This document shows positions 10,663-21,139 of a stretch of DNA of 64,000 bases, one piece after another. The translations under genes and the position numbers were made by a program. The notes under the pieces are model-generated. The model had not been told where the DNA came from and ran no database searches. It saw nothing but the letters and a program-made list of their open reading frames with translations. Source of the stretch: Megascapheus bottae (taxonomy: Eukaryota > Chordata > Mammalia > Rodentia > Geomyidae); the NCBI GenBank assembly GCA_024803745.1, contig JANJXV010000037.1:10059001-10123000 (forward strand), written 5' to 3'. Within the stretch, counting starts at the first letter, position 1, and the number at the start of each line of letters is the position of its first letter.

Positions 10663-10702
10663 AAAGAAAGAAGCAGGAAGGAAGGAAAGAAAAGAAATGA
10701 AA

Positions 10703-10982
10703 TCCCGGAGCAGGTGGCTCATGCCTGTGATCCTTGTTACTCAGGAAGCTGAGATCTGAGGATTAATGCCAGCTTGGGCACTAAAGAACGTGAGACTCCA
10801 ATCTCCAATTAACTACCAAAAAACCAGAAGTGGCACTGTGGCTCAACTGGTAGAAAGCTAGCCTTGATCTGAAGAGCTCAGGGACAGCACCCAGGCTCAG
10901 TTCAAGCCTCATGACCAGCCTTGAGCGGAAAAGCTAAGAAATAGCATCTGTGTCCTAAAGTCAAGCCCTAGAGCAAGCACAG
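10703..10982 (+). repeat. Composite SINE with duplicated Geo tail
   Basis: The full head-linker-Geo copy ends near 10920. A second, more diverged Geo-like tail follows to 10982 ('ttgagcggaaaagctaag'). Confidence 0.75.
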
Positions 10983-11162
10983 AAAGAGAGAGACAGAAAG
11001 AAGGAGGGAGGGAGGGAGGGAGGGAGAGAGGGAGGGAGGGAAGAAAGGGGGAATGAAGGGAGGGAGGGAGAGAAAAAAAGAGGGGGAGGGAGGGAGGAAG
11101 GTAGAGAGGAGGGAGGGAGGGAGGGAAGGAAAGAAGGAAGGAAAGAAGGAAGGAAGGAAGGA
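10979..11162. repeat. Purine microsatellite (GGGA/GGAA)n
   Basis: About 180 bases of pure A/G on the plus strand begin at the 3' tail of the preceding SINE. Its short open frames are low-complexity artefacts. Confidence 0.95.
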
Positions 11163-11164
11163 AC

Positions 11165-11425
11165 AGTATGGCTGTGCAGTTGTAGGTCCTTTTGCCTTTT
11201 GTGGGAATCAGAGCCCAGTATTCAGGGGCCCCTAGGAACCTCTGGATTTAAGTGGATGTCTACAGGATCACACCAAGTGAACATCTGTTTGGAGTTCACA
11301 GATTCAATGGTAAATGCAAATGTTAGCAGAATTCCCTTCCATCAAGTACACAGAATTTTAAAGCACTGGGGAAATCCACCAAAACTTGGCCTCTAGCTTA
11401 TTTCAATGTGTTCCTTCTTAGTACA
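11165..11425. other. Unassigned unique sequence
   Basis: No recognisable feature lies between the purine tract and the CA repeat. Confidence 0.35.

Positions 11426-11474
<49 letters not shown>
11426..11474. repeat. (CA)n microsatellite
   Basis: About 24 nearly uninterrupted CA units. Confidence 0.97.
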
Positions 11475-11477
<3 letters not shown>

Positions 11478-11800
11478 CAAGGAACAGTTATGAAAAGATA
11501 TAGCCTGTGAACATTACTAGCACAAAGCCCAAAATGACCAAGCTGTTCTTTTATATGTAGGTATTAAGGAAATGAGAAAAATTCCACCACTATTTTCTGG
11601 TTCACTACTCTAATGGGATCTGAGGTACGTGTGAAGGAGAACGAGGCAAAGTTACCAATTTGCTTCTGACCAACATCTTAGTTTGCACAGGAGCAATGTG
11701 CCGCCGTTTTTTCCATTCCTCACCTTCCAATTCCAATTTGTAGGTAAGGAATGTCTCTATTGAAAGTGCAGAAGCATTATTTACTATTCAAAAACAATTT
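11475..11800. other. Unassigned unique sequence
   Basis: No repeat or coding feature is recognised. Confidence 0.35.
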
Positions 11801-11995
11801 TGTTTGTTTGCTTTTGTTTTGGCGGTCCTGGGTTTTAAGTCAAAGGCCTGATGTTTGCTCGACAGGTGTTCTACTACTTTTTCCCCCCAGATTGGGTCTC
11901 ATATATTTTGTCAGGCTGGCCTGTACTATGATCTTCCTGCTGAAGCCTCCCATGTGGCAGGGATGACAGGTACTAACCACTACACTTCAGCTTTG
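11800..11995 (-). repeat. Old B1-type SINE with ID-like part
   Basis: An ID-like piece ('cgacaggtgttctactac') is followed by antisense B1 ('gtcaggctggcctgtac...catgtggcagggatgacagg'). Confidence 0.55.
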
Positions 11996-12007
11996 AGAGA
12001 GGCTGTG

Positions 12008-12010
<3 letters not shown>

Positions 12011-12056
<46 letters not shown>
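12011..12056. repeat. (GT)n microsatellite
   Basis: About 23 GT units, four bases from the 3' tail of the adjacent minus-strand SINE. Confidence 0.97.
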
Positions 12057-12059
<3 letters not shown>

Positions 12060-12061
<2 letters not shown>

Positions 12062-12232
12062 TTTTGGGGGACTGGGGATCATACCCAGACATTGCACTTG
12101 CTAGGCAAGTGCTTTGTCACTGAGCTACATCCCAGCCCCAAGGCTGTGAACTTTTTGCCTGGTTTTCCTGGAATTGAGATCCCCCCCCCCACATTTCCAC
12201 CTGCCAGGTTGCTGGGATTATAGGTGTTGAAA
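12060..12232 (-). repeat. B1-ID composite SINE
   Basis: An antisense ID unit (12060-12140, 'cttgctaggcaagtgctttgtcactgagctac') is joined to antisense B1 (to 12232, 'gctgggattataggtg'). Confidence 0.65.
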
Positions 12233-12542
12233 GCATCCATCCCAGAAGACCCCACAGACACAGTCATGTACAGGAGAAGGAGGTTTATAAGGAGGCTTAT
12301 CAGAGGGGCTGACATGGCCATCTTGTCCATGGGAGAGGGAGAAAATGGAACCTGTCCCTATCCAGGGGCATTCTTGTGACACTGGGATTAGAGGTGAGAC
12401 TGGAAGGAGCCTCAGGAGAATTCTTTGTGGTGGGCAGAGTGGAGTTCAGGTTTGGGTTGGGCAGGTACAAGTTGCTCAGGAAGTGAAGTGGGAGGGGCTG
12501 AGGATAGGGGTGAGTCAATCCAAGCAGCTCAAATCACTTTAA
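12233..12542 (-). repeat. Possible LTR fragment
   Basis: On the minus strand a C-rich upstream half leads to 'tccttataaacctcc' and a 'gtgtctgtggggtcttc' stretch, a layout like a retroviral-type LTR (promoter then R-U5). I see no clear TG...CA ends or duplication, so the call is tentative. Confidence 0.3.
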
Positions 12543-12645
12543 GAGCTGGGAAATGGTAGAGTGCTTGCCTAGCATGCAGGAAGCCCTGGGTTCGATTCCT
12601 CAGTACCACATAAACAGAAAAAGTCAGAAGTAATGCTATGGCAGC
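12543..12645 (+). repeat. IDL-Geo SINE, left monomer only
   Basis: 'ggtagagtgcttgcctagca' through 'gggttcgattcctcagtacc' is well conserved. The Geo half stops after 'agtaatgctatggc'. Confidence 0.85.
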
Positions 12646-12649
12646 GATT

Positions 12650-13615
12650 TATTAGAGCATGACATTTAAAATCTAAAGTGAATGTGTCAAGTTTACCTGC
12701 ATCCACACTCTCAAATACTGTCCATAGGAATGGTCTCTGCTTCTCTCAGCTCTCTTCCCTCTGCATCACTTGATTTTTACCTTACTCAGGTAGTCACTCT
12801 GAGAGTGTCAGAATTACATTCTCATTAGCAAAAGGTCCCACAGAATGAAGGTTTTCTCTTTCCTGATAGCATTCAAGAAAGCTCCAGCATGGGGTGAGGA
12901 TTTGGGTTGGCTTGAAGCATTTGCCTTTGTCTGAATATGCAGTTGTGGCCACAGGATGTAAACTAAGCCTACCCCAAATCCCACAGATGAACTTGTGGGA
13001 GGAATAACTTTCTAAGGAGAATTAAAGTTTAGTTACCAGAAGTAGAAGGGATGGATGCTGAGTAAAGAGAAAACACAAGTGACCCTTACAGGCCACCAGT
13101 ACTGAAACCACAAGCCTATCGTAAGTTCCTGCCCTCATATGTAATGGAATATTCCAAAAGGTTCAAATTCACTGAGGAGTCAACTTACGATCTCTTGTAT
13201 TCCAGGAAAGGCACACCCAAGGGAAAAAACTCTGGCACTCGAGGCTGAACCACCCAGAGAGTATGGCTTGGGACCTGCTGTTGGTTTTTTATCTAAGAGC
13301 TCTCATCTCTGAAAGCATCATTTCTGTGGAGGCTGCTTCAAGAAGCACTTAAGGCTCTAAATGTGTTTGTACAGTATCCGGAGTTTTCAAGAGGGAGCCC
13401 ATAAACGCATGTGTTTCTAATTGTGACTTTCTGAAACACCATGTCAGAAGACATGGCCTGAGGTTGATAGTGATCTTAGAAACTCAGCCCTGGAGAAGAA
13501 AACATTTTCCCCCTAGGCTGTGATTCAGCTGACTAACACAACAAAAGTTCCATCCACAACTAAAGTCCCATCACCTCGGAGCATCTTCTTGTTTTTTAAT
13601 CCCCTTAAGAATTAA
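12650..13615. other. Unassigned unique sequence
   Basis: Nearly 1 kb without a recognisable repeat, RNA gene or convincing coding frame. Confidence 0.4.
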
Positions 13616-13619
13616 AAAA

Positions 13620-13795
13620 GAGGACCTGGAATTTGGCCTAGTGGTAGAGTGCTTGTCTAGCATGCACGAAGACCAGGGTTCAATTCCTTGGTACCACATA
13701 CATAGTAAAAAGCCGGAAGTGGTGCTGAGGCTCAAGTGGTAGTGTCTATCCTTGAGAAAGTCCAAGGCTAGTGCGCAGGCCCTGAGTTCAAGGAG
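13620..13795 (+). repeat. IDL-Geo SINE lacking its tail
   Basis: Both monomers are present but the copy stops at 'cctgagttcaag', without the usual end and A tail. Confidence 0.87.
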
Positions 13796-13983
13796 AAAAG
13801 CAGCATTAGTAATTGAGAAATGATCAGCCTGTAAGTTCATTTGTATTTATAAAATAGGTTCATAATTATTTAGTATATAGGAAAAGTAAGAAGTCAGGGA
13901 AACATTCAAACTACATTCCATACATTTACTGACTATCTACCTGGTGCTAGGGATTGCAGAGATAAGAAAACCTTTTGAAAAAA

Positions 13984-14178
13984 CAATTTTTTTGCCAGTC
14001 CTGGCTTGAGCTCAGGGTCTGAGCACTGTCCTTGGGCTTTCTCAAGGCTAGAACTCTACCACTTGAGCCACAGCATCATTTCCAGCTTTTTTCTATGTAT
14101 GTGGTACTGAGGAATCAAATTGGGTCTTCATGCATGCTAGGCAAGAACTCTACCACTAGGCCAAACTCCCAGCCCCTT
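13984..14178 (-). repeat. IDL-Geo SINE
   Basis: A full antisense copy. The flanks share ttgaaaaaa (near 13975 and 14177), an approximate target-site duplication. Confidence 0.9.
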
Positions 14179-14289
14179 GAAAAAAATTTTTTTTTTCGAG
14201 CTTTATTCCGCGCCTAGCATAGAGAATCATACTGACCAGTCAGGGCCATCTCTAAGATGTGACTCCACCTAATCTCACAGGCTACTTTT

Positions 14290-14485
14290 TTCTTTTCTTT
14301 TTTTTTGACATGCTTTTTAAATTTTATTTATTTATTTATTTATTTTAATAAATTTTCATTTCAATGTATAGAGGGGTTATAGTTATATTCACCACATAGA
14401 AGGTGCATTATTTCTCCCACATTGATATCTCTTACGTTTTTGTCCCCATTTACCCCCCACCCTCTCCCCTCATTGTATATCTATT
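14290..14485 (-). repeat. L1 3' end fragment
   Basis: Antisense of the 3' end motif: 'aggggttatagttatattca', 'gaaggtgcattatttc', 'acattgatatctc'. (TTTA)n at 14327-14346 corresponds to the tail. Confidence 0.65.
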
Positions 14486-14488
14486 TTT

Positions 14489-14664
14489 AAAGATTTTATT
14501 AACATTAATTTTTACATCATATTTCAAATGTCATGTTTAACAAACAAGTATTCAAGAAAGAATTCTCCATATACAATCACTGGCACATAGATTTTAGAAC
14601 ATAATTAAAATTAAGCTGAGGGTTTGTATGTCATAGATACCTATCAATCTATATAATATAACAT
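14489..14664 (-). repeat. L1 3' terminus, inverted arm
   Basis: It is the reverse complement, with few changes, of 15453-15617 (shared landmarks: 'gattttagaacataatta' here and its complement near 15510). It also matches 39590-39790. Confidence 0.75.
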
Positions 14665-14869
14665 TGTCTACAGAGTTGAAAAAAATTTTAATGCTTCCTT
14701 ATATGAAGCAGGAGGTGAGTGCATTTGTATCATCAACTTCAAGTGTTCTATATGTCATTCAAAGAGCTAGAATGACAAATCCACAGCAAGTGTTTCATCT
14801 AGGACAGACACTGTCAGTGCCTGATATATACCATTTCCTTAGTTTCCTCTTTCAAAGTATTAAAAACAG

Positions 14870-15633
14870 TCTTCTGGCTAATGCTGGCAGGTTGTGGAGA
14901 AAGACAAACCCTACTGCACTGCTGGTGGGAATGTAAACTAGTTCAGCCACTCTGGAAGGCAGTTTGGAGGTTTCTTAAAAAAACTGAGAGACCTTCCCTA
15001 CGATCCCATCATACTATTCCTGGGCATCGATCCTGAGCATCATCACCCAGGATATGATAAGGACACCTGCTCAGCCATATTCATCTCTGCACTATTCACA
15101 ATAGCCAAACAATGGAAACAACCCAGATGTTCCTACTACAGATGAATGGATACAAAAAAATGTGGTACCTACATGCAATGGAATTTTACATAGCCAACAG
15201 ACAAGATAAAATAATGGCATTGGCTGGGAGGGGGCTGAAACTAGAGCAAATCATGTTGAATGAGATAAATCTAGACCAAAGCAACAAAAGGCTCACAGTC
15301 TCCTTGATAGGTGGATATTAGATCCAAACAGTATAAGAGCAATGACTCAATATTTGGATACTCAAAGGTTATGGACATGGTCTTGGAGATATAAACTTAA
15401 CTACATAGACATAAAAATCTATGATGGGGATAGATACTCTAGAGACATAATGTTATATTTTATAGATTGATATGTATCTATGAAATACAAACCCTCAGCT
15501 TAATTTTAATTATGTTCTAAAATCTATGTGCCAGTGATGGCATATAGAGATTCCCTTCTTGAATATTTGTTAAAAATGACATTTGAAATATGATATAAAA
15601 ATCAGTGTTAATAAAATCTTTAAAAAAAAAAAA
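14870..15633 (+). repeat. L1 3' part (end of ORF2 and 3' UTR)
   Basis: Classic L1 ORF2-end landmarks occur in order: 'gctggtgggaatgtaaacta', 'tcatactattcctgggcat', 'ttcacaatagccaaacaatg', 'gatgaatggatac', 'atgagataaatctagaccaa'. It ends in a poly-A tail at 15621-15633. Frames are broken, so it is dead. Confidence 0.85.
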
Positions 15634-15636
15634 GTT

Positions 15637-15839
15637 GGGCCAGGAGTTTGGCCTAGTGGTTAAAGTGCTTGCCTAGCATGCATGAAGACCTGGGTTCGAC
15701 TCCTTGGTACCACATACATAGAAAAAAGCTAGAAGTTGTGCTGAGGCTCAAGTGGTAGAGTGCTAGCCTTGAGAAAGTCCAAGGACAGTGCTCAGGCCCT
15801 GAGCTCAAGCCCAGGACTGGCCAAAAAAAAAAAAAAAAA
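15637..15839 (+). repeat. IDL-Geo SINE
   Basis: A young-looking full copy placed directly after the L1 poly-A tail, with its own A17 tail. Confidence 0.93.
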
Positions 15840-15842
15840 GTT

Positions 15843-15927
15843 GGGGCCAGGAGTGGTAGAGTGCTTGCCTAGCATGCACAAAGACCGGGGTTTGATTCCT
15901 CGGTACCACGTATATAGAAAAAAGCCA
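15843..15927 (+). repeat. IDL-Geo left monomer with deletion
   Basis: 'ggccaggagtggtagagtgc' lacks the A-box segment. The copy is cut at 'aaaaaagccagg' by the next SINE. Confidence 0.85.
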
Positions 15928-16131
15928 GGGGCCGGGAGTTTGGCCTAGTGGTTAAGGTGCTTGCCTAGCATGCATGAGGACCCGGGTTCGATTCCTCGGT
16001 ACCACATACATAGAAAAAAGCGGGAAGTTGTGCTGAGGCTCAAGTGGTAGAGCTCTAGCCTTGAGAAAGTCCAAGGACAGTACTCAGGCGCTGAGCTCAA
16101 GCCTAGGACTGGCAAAAAAAAAAAAAAAAAA
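15928..16131 (+). repeat. IDL-Geo SINE
   Basis: A full copy, very similar to the one at 15637, ending in about 17 A. Three SINE units thus stand in a row behind an L1 tail. Confidence 0.93.
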
Positions 16132-16140
16132 GTCTTCTGG

Positions 16141-16255
16141 GTTGGATGTGGTGGCACATGCAATCAATGCTACTCATTATGTGGAGATGGGAGGATTCTA
16201 GTTTGAGGTCACCCAGGGCACCAAAGTTAGTAAGACCTTATCTCAAAAAACAAAG
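16141..16255 (+). repeat. B1-type SINE
   Basis: 'ttggatgtggtggcacatgc...gatgggaggattctagtttg...agaccttatctcaaaaaac'. Confidence 0.75.
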
Positions 16256-16463
16256 CTGGGAGTGGTAGGTAACTCCTGTGACCCTAGCTACATGGAAGCA
16301 GACACAGGAGGATTCGAGTCTACGGAAGCCCTGGGCAAATGTGAGACTATCAGAAAAATAACTAAATCGAAAAAGCACTGGCCTTAGTGGATGACGAGGT
16401 AGACTATCTGCCTAGCAAGCAAAAGACTTTACTCAAACATCGGTACCACCAAATAAATAAACA
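16256..16463 (+). repeat. B1-ID composite SINE
   Basis: A B1 half to about 16375 is followed by an ID-like half ('gactatctgcctagcaagca') and an AAAT tail. Confidence 0.65.
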
Positions 16464-16567
16464 CAGACAGGTATCACAGAACCCAGAAGGCTGAGGCAGG
16501 AGGATCAGGAATTCAAGGCTGATCTGAGCTTTATTCCAAGACCTTATCTCAAAAATAAAACAAAATC
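16464..16567 (+). repeat. B1-type SINE, 5' truncated
   Basis: 'gaaggctgaggcaggaggat...agaccttatctcaaaaataa'. Confidence 0.7.
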
Positions 16568-16639
16568 AGGTTTCAGAGTGCTGCAAACACCTGATTAATG
16601 AGCCACAGGAAGTGGTAGGGTCTATGGAAGGCATAGATC

Positions 16640-16641
<2 letters not shown>

Positions 16642-16686
<45 letters not shown>
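16642..16686. repeat. (GT)n microsatellite
   Basis: About 22 GT units ending directly at a minus-strand SINE. Confidence 0.97.
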
Positions 16687-16688
<2 letters not shown>

Positions 16689-16850
16689 CTCTATCACTTG
16701 AGTTATACTTCACTTCCAGCTTTTTGCCAGTTAAGTCCTGGAGGTAAGAGTCTTACGGATTTGACTGTCTTGGATTGCTTTACACTTCAGATCTCAGCCT
16801 CCTGAATAGTTAGAATTTTAGATATGAGCCACCAACTCTTGGCTCCTTGG
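16687..16850 (-). repeat. Composite SINE, 3' truncated
   Basis: Antisense partial Geo ('agctctatcacttgag'), linker and head ('gatctcagcctcctgaatag'). Its missing 3' end is replaced by the GT repeat. Confidence 0.7.
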
Positions 16851-17055
16851 TTAATTTTAATGTGGAACTTTCCCTGAGGATGTGGGTAGGAGATAATGGG
16901 ATGGGGAAAACTATAGTGAGAGAAAAATCTTTGTACAAAAGGAGAGACTATTATTTAGTGCTTGTCATGGGTGCATGGCTCAGCGTGTCTAGGTTTTCTG
17001 ATTTTTCTTAAGAGAAGCCAGCAAACAGGATTTTGAAATAAAAAGCAATGTGAAA

Positions 17056-17270
17056 GCCAGGTGCCAGTGGTTTATGTCTGTAATCTTAGCTACTCAAGAA
17101 GCTGAGATATGTGACTGATGGTTTGATGTAGCCCAGGTAGGAAAGTCTGTGAGACTCTTGTCTCTAATAGACTACCAAAAAGCAAGAGGTGGGGCTGTGG
17201 CAAAGTGCCCCCCTGACAGGAAAATGAGAAAGGCCTTGAGTTTAAATCCCAGTACTGGTGCAAAACAAAA
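17056..17270 (+). repeat. Composite SINE, diverged
   Basis: Head and linker are clear. The Geo tail is damaged ('gggctgtggcaaagtgcccc'). Confidence 0.72.
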
Positions 17271-18580
17271 CCAATGTGAAAGATAAAATATGTCTGCCTG
17301 GAAATAATTCTGGTTGTTGATCTGTATGTCTTTAGAGGTTATACTGTATCCAGATTCCAAACAGCAACACTAAAACTAAATGTGAGGAAGAAAACTGCAA
17401 GTACATCTTAGTACTTACACAGTATTTGTCAGGGTGATTTCGCTTTTTCTAAAGTATGAGGTAGAAAAACAGGACACTTATTTACCTCCAAAGCAAAAGG
17501 CCTTAATGAAAGGTAACAGGGACGAAGCAGCTGGAACACCCCAACCCCCTGTTGTGGAGGAGGTTGGCACAGAACCCTCTTCTACTGGGCTGACAGGCCA
17601 CGCTTATCTGAAGAGGGAAAATTTAACTTTGGGGCGGGTTTCCTGTTATATCTGAGGCCCTAATAATGATCATTATGCTGTCAGCACTCTAGATTTGGTT
17701 CAAAATAATTCTCCCCAAAGATACATTCTACTCTCTTCTTGGTCCTTCTGTGCCGCCTCCCTCCCAGAGCCTCCCACACTCAGCAAGCCTTTTCTTTGTG
17801 CCAGCCCATTTGCCAAGAGATAGAAGCCACAGGATGACATATGGAAGTCCCATCACCAGAGTGGTCTGTAACTGGAATGGATTTGGTTGTCCAATGGTGA
17901 CAGATTCTCTTCTTGTCCTGGCCTTTCAAGGGAGAGAATAAGACTCCTGTGTTGTTTTTTTTTTTTTTTAATTTTCATCATTAATGAACTATAACTCTGC
18001 AAGACAATATTTGTACTTAACAAGTGTAAAGGAATTCCCATCCACAGATCTTAACAAGATCAGAAAACCTCTGTTTACTACAAGAATTGCTTCAGAAAGG
18101 GAAGTGAAATCTGGCACAGGAAAAATCACATTTCCATCAGCCCTGAAGATAGTAACATTGCAGCCATATGCCACGTGTGTATCATCAGAGCAAAACAGCA
18201 CTGTAGTGCATTGGGAACAGATTTGCTGTTTCTGCTGCTGCTGCTGCCGCCGCCTCCTTCTGTTACTTGGATAAAGCTGAGGCATGTGGCACTGTGGGAG
18301 ATTCTTCGAAGATCCGGGCAACCACTGCTGGCTGGAACCCTAAAAGCCTGTTTGCAGCATGAAGTTCTAAAATACCCAGCATCTCTGGGTCCTGGGAACA
18401 TTCTCTTTGGAAGCCACACAAAGAAAAACTTAGATACCTTCTGAAAGGGATGGGACAAAGGAAGCTTGTACTCATCCTTCTTCCTGCTTGGAAGACTGTT
18501 TACAAGGCTATAACTAGAAGAATCCAGAGACTTGTAGTTTCCTACATCCTTAGCTACTTATTGAACCTTTATCTCATTTC
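17270..18580. other. Unassigned unique sequence
   Basis: No recognisable repeat over 1.3 kb except poly-T at 17956-17969 and a short CTG/CCG run at 18232-18256. A GATA-like cttatctg lies at 17603-17610. The open frames here overlap on both strands and look like chance. Confidence 0.4.
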
Positions 18581-18586
18581 CTGTCT

Positions 18587-18720
18587 CTCTCTTTCTCCTT
18601 CTCCTTTTCTTTCCTCTTCCTCCTCCTCCTCCTCCTCTTCCTCCTCTTCCTCTTCTTCTTCTTCTTCTTCTTCTTCTTCTTCTTCTTCTTCTTCTTCTTC
18701 TTCTTCTTCTTCTTCTCTTT
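18587..18720. repeat. (TCC/TTC)n polypyrimidine microsatellite
   Basis: About 130 bases of almost pure C/T, mainly TCC then TTC units. It gives artefactual poly-Ser or poly-Glu frames and can in principle form triplex DNA. Confidence 0.96.
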
Positions 18721-18762
18721 CCCTTTCAATCCTTTTTTTCTCTCTCTTTTTCTTTTTACTTT

Positions 18763-18970
18763 TTGGTGCTGGTACTGGGGTTTGAACTAATGGCCTCACT
18801 CACTAAAGGCTGATGCTCTACCATTTGAGTCGCACCTCCACTTCTGAGTTTTGGCTAGTTAATTGGATATACAAGTCTCTCAGATTTGTCTAGCTGGTTT
18901 GGCTTTGAACCAAATCTTCAGATTTCAGTCTCTTCAGTAGCTGGGATTATAGGTGTGAGCTACAAGCTCC
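18763..18970 (-). repeat. Composite SINE, diverged
   Basis: Antisense Geo ('gatgctctaccatttgagtc'), linker ('gttaattggatatac') and head ('gctgggattataggtgtgag'). Confidence 0.78.
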
Positions 18971-18990
18971 AGATTCTATTAAACCTTTCT

Positions 18991-19197
18991 GAGGGCTGGG
19001 AGTTTGGCCTAGTGGTAGAGTGCTTGCCTAGCATGCACGAAGACCCAGGTTCAATTCTTAGTACCACATATATAAAAAAGCCAGAACTGGTACTATGGCT
19101 CAAGTGGCAGAGCACTAGCCTTGAGGAAAGCCCAAGGACAGTGCTCAAGCCCTGAGTTCAGTCCACAGCACTGGCAAAAACAAAGACAAAAAAAAAC
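18991..19197 (+). repeat. IDL-Geo SINE
   Basis: A full copy with A tail. The flanks 'acctttctgag' and 'acccttttgag' are a likely decayed duplication. Confidence 0.9.
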
Positions 19198-19199
19198 CC

Positions 19200-20085
19200 T
19201 TTTGAGCTTCATTTCCTCCTCAACACAATGGGCATAAGATGGGATCAATTACATGGAGATATGGGGCTTTGTAGGGGAAATGTGTAGTATTGAGTTGTCC
19301 CCTTTGCACAGAATTTATCCTCCAGTTCACTGCAGTTCCCAATTGGTCCCTGACTCACTTGACCCATCCCCTAAAAATTAAAAGCCACGTCTATGGCTGT
19401 CTTGGCCCTGCCTCTTGTAGTTCCATAAGTTCAGTAGGCATCAGCAGTCGTTGTTACCTGCGATGGCTGCGGCTTCTTTTGCAATGGTTTAGCCACAGCA
19501 GTGGAGACACAATCTGTTACCTTTGACCCCATCCCATCCAGTCTTACGTTGGATGCACTTTTGCCTAGATCTATGGGCTGCTTTAGTCATAGTCCAGATA
19601 GATACCAAGTGTTCCCTCTGAGGGGCTGATGCAAATGAAGTTAGTATTTTTGCCCTTCCCTCCCCCTTCCCCCCAAGTGCCTCAAACGCTGCAGATCTTT
19701 CAACCTGGGCTGGCCAATGACCTCTTAAAAGAGCTGGGTGCTTCTCCCTGGGTCACCTCATTAGGCTGGCTTTCTCCCTTACCTATAGAATGAGTCGTCT
19801 CGTTGTCTGCCATCCCAGGCTGAATGTCTTGACTGGATGTCTAAACCTGGCCCTGATACTCTCAAACTTGGAATTCTTCCAGGGTTCCCATCTCCTGTGG
19901 GATCAGTTCTGGCAAGGCATTGAAGCCTCCATTGGACACTCGCTCCTGCCTGATCCCGTCTCCAGAAACACTCCAATAAGGCTTATCTGTGCTCAGTTCT
20001 CTGAGTAGCCCAGGAGGCTGCATGCCTCTGGGTCTCAATAGACACAGTACCTCCAGAATGACCTATCCCTTTTGACCCTATTTCC
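19200..20085. other. Unassigned unique sequence
   Basis: No family is recognised. Moderate GC, no convincing exon. Confidence 0.35.
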
Positions 20086-20285
20086 TCAGTCTCAGCTGAC
20101 ATGTCACTTCCTCTAAGAAACTTCGTAATGTCCCCAGGAAGCACTGACTACTCTCTCTTCTATACCTGTTCCTCTCTTAAGCATTAAACATATCACCATG
20201 ACTCGGCATTACTTTTAGTTTCATATATGTTTCTGCTCACTAGAGTAGAAGGGGGTTGTATCTCATTCATTTCAAATTACAAACC
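20085..20285 (+). repeat. L2-like ancient LINE 3' part
   Basis: 'gtcacttcctctaagaaact...cactagagtagaagggggttgtatctcattc' follows the order of the mammalian L2 3' region (protein-end-like stretch, then 'actaga...agggcagggac'). Confidence 0.5.
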
Positions 20286-20296
20286 TTTGTTTGGGT

Positions 20297-20378
20297 TGAT
20301 AAAGACCTAGACGATCTGAATCCTGTCCTTCCTACCCTGATAAAGACCTAGACGATCTGAATCCTGTCCTTCCTACCC
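20297..20378. repeat. 41-bp perfect tandem duplication
   Basis: Bases 20297-20337 are repeated without mismatch at 20338-20378 (unit starts tgataaagacc and ends cctaccc). It lies just downstream of the L2-like segment. Confidence 0.95.
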
Positions 20379-20502
20379 TGTCTCTGCCATTCTCAGACCC
20401 ACCCACTTGGCTATTAGCCCCAAACTCCTTCCTGATACTGGGTCTTACAATCTTTTCCCCATTGTATTCCTTTTGTAGCAGTATCACAAGCTATAGGTAA
20501 TT

Positions 20503-20588
20503 CTTTTTTTAACCTCTGCTGGAGGTTGAACCCAGAGCTTTGCCCATTCTAGGCAAGTAATTGACCACTAAGCTACATCTTCAACCCT
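20503..20588 (-). repeat. ID-type SINE
   Basis: Antisense 'ggttgaacccagagctttgc...ctaggcaagtaattgaccac'. No Geo half. Confidence 0.65.
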
Positions 20589-20589
20589 G

Positions 20590-20742
20590 TAAGTTTCAGC
20601 AAAAGGAGGCCACCCTGTGGTTTAGGCAGAAAAGAGTTTATAAGGGAGGAGAGCAAAGTGTTGGCCTGTATCAGATGGAGGCATGCAGAGAGAGAAGAGA
20701 AGAGGAGAGAGGAAGGGAGGGAGGAAAGGAGGGAGAAAGAAA

Positions 20743-20796
<54 letters not shown>

Positions 20797-21090
20797 AGGA
20801 AGGAGAGAAGAGGAGAAAAAGAGAGAAGAGAAGGGAGGAAGAGAGGGGATTTGTGGTTCAGTGGGATTATATAGGGACAGGCCAAGAGGAGGTGTGACCA
20901 CAGCAGATTTGAAAGCAATCTCAGTGCCTGGAGAACCTCTCGATGTCTGGAGGAGCAAGAGGTTCAGGAAATGGCCTCAGCAGATGAGGAAGTGACCTTA
21001 GAGGGTGGGATCCTTTGCTGACTCAGTCAGCCAATTGACAGGTGTTTTATGGAAAGGCTTCCTACTATCTTTCACAAAGAGGAAGGGATG
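20590..21090 (-). repeat. Possible LTR, interrupted by GA repeat
   Basis: On the minus strand a U3-like part with 'ctatataatcccactg' (TATA-like) is followed past the GA repeat by 'ccttataaactc' and a terminal stretch ending near 20590. The same style is seen at 12.2-12.5 kb. Ends are unclear. Confidence 0.3.
20683..20848. repeat. GA-rich microsatellite with (GAAA)n core
   Basis: A purine tract with about 13 GAAA units at 20744-20797. The open frames across it are low complexity. Confidence 0.95.
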
Positions 21091-21139
21091 GGGGGGCTAC
21101 TCCCATAAGCAGAACTATCAAACCTCTAATTCACTGATG

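Noticed and set aside
15637..16131. tRNA-like A and B boxes suggesting tRNA genes
   Set aside because: They belong to the left monomer of IDL-Geo; no cloverleaf with intact acceptor stem, and dozens of dispersed copies exist.
18450..18785. Poly-Ser / poly-Glu frames
   Set aside because: Direct translations of the TCC/TTC microsatellite.
20297..20378. CRISPR-like direct repeat
   Set aside because: Only two adjacent units without spacer in a mammalian genome; a simple tandem duplication.
20561..20995. Lys/Glu-rich 144-codon frame
   Set aside because: Mostly the GA/GAAA microsatellite and flanking repeat.
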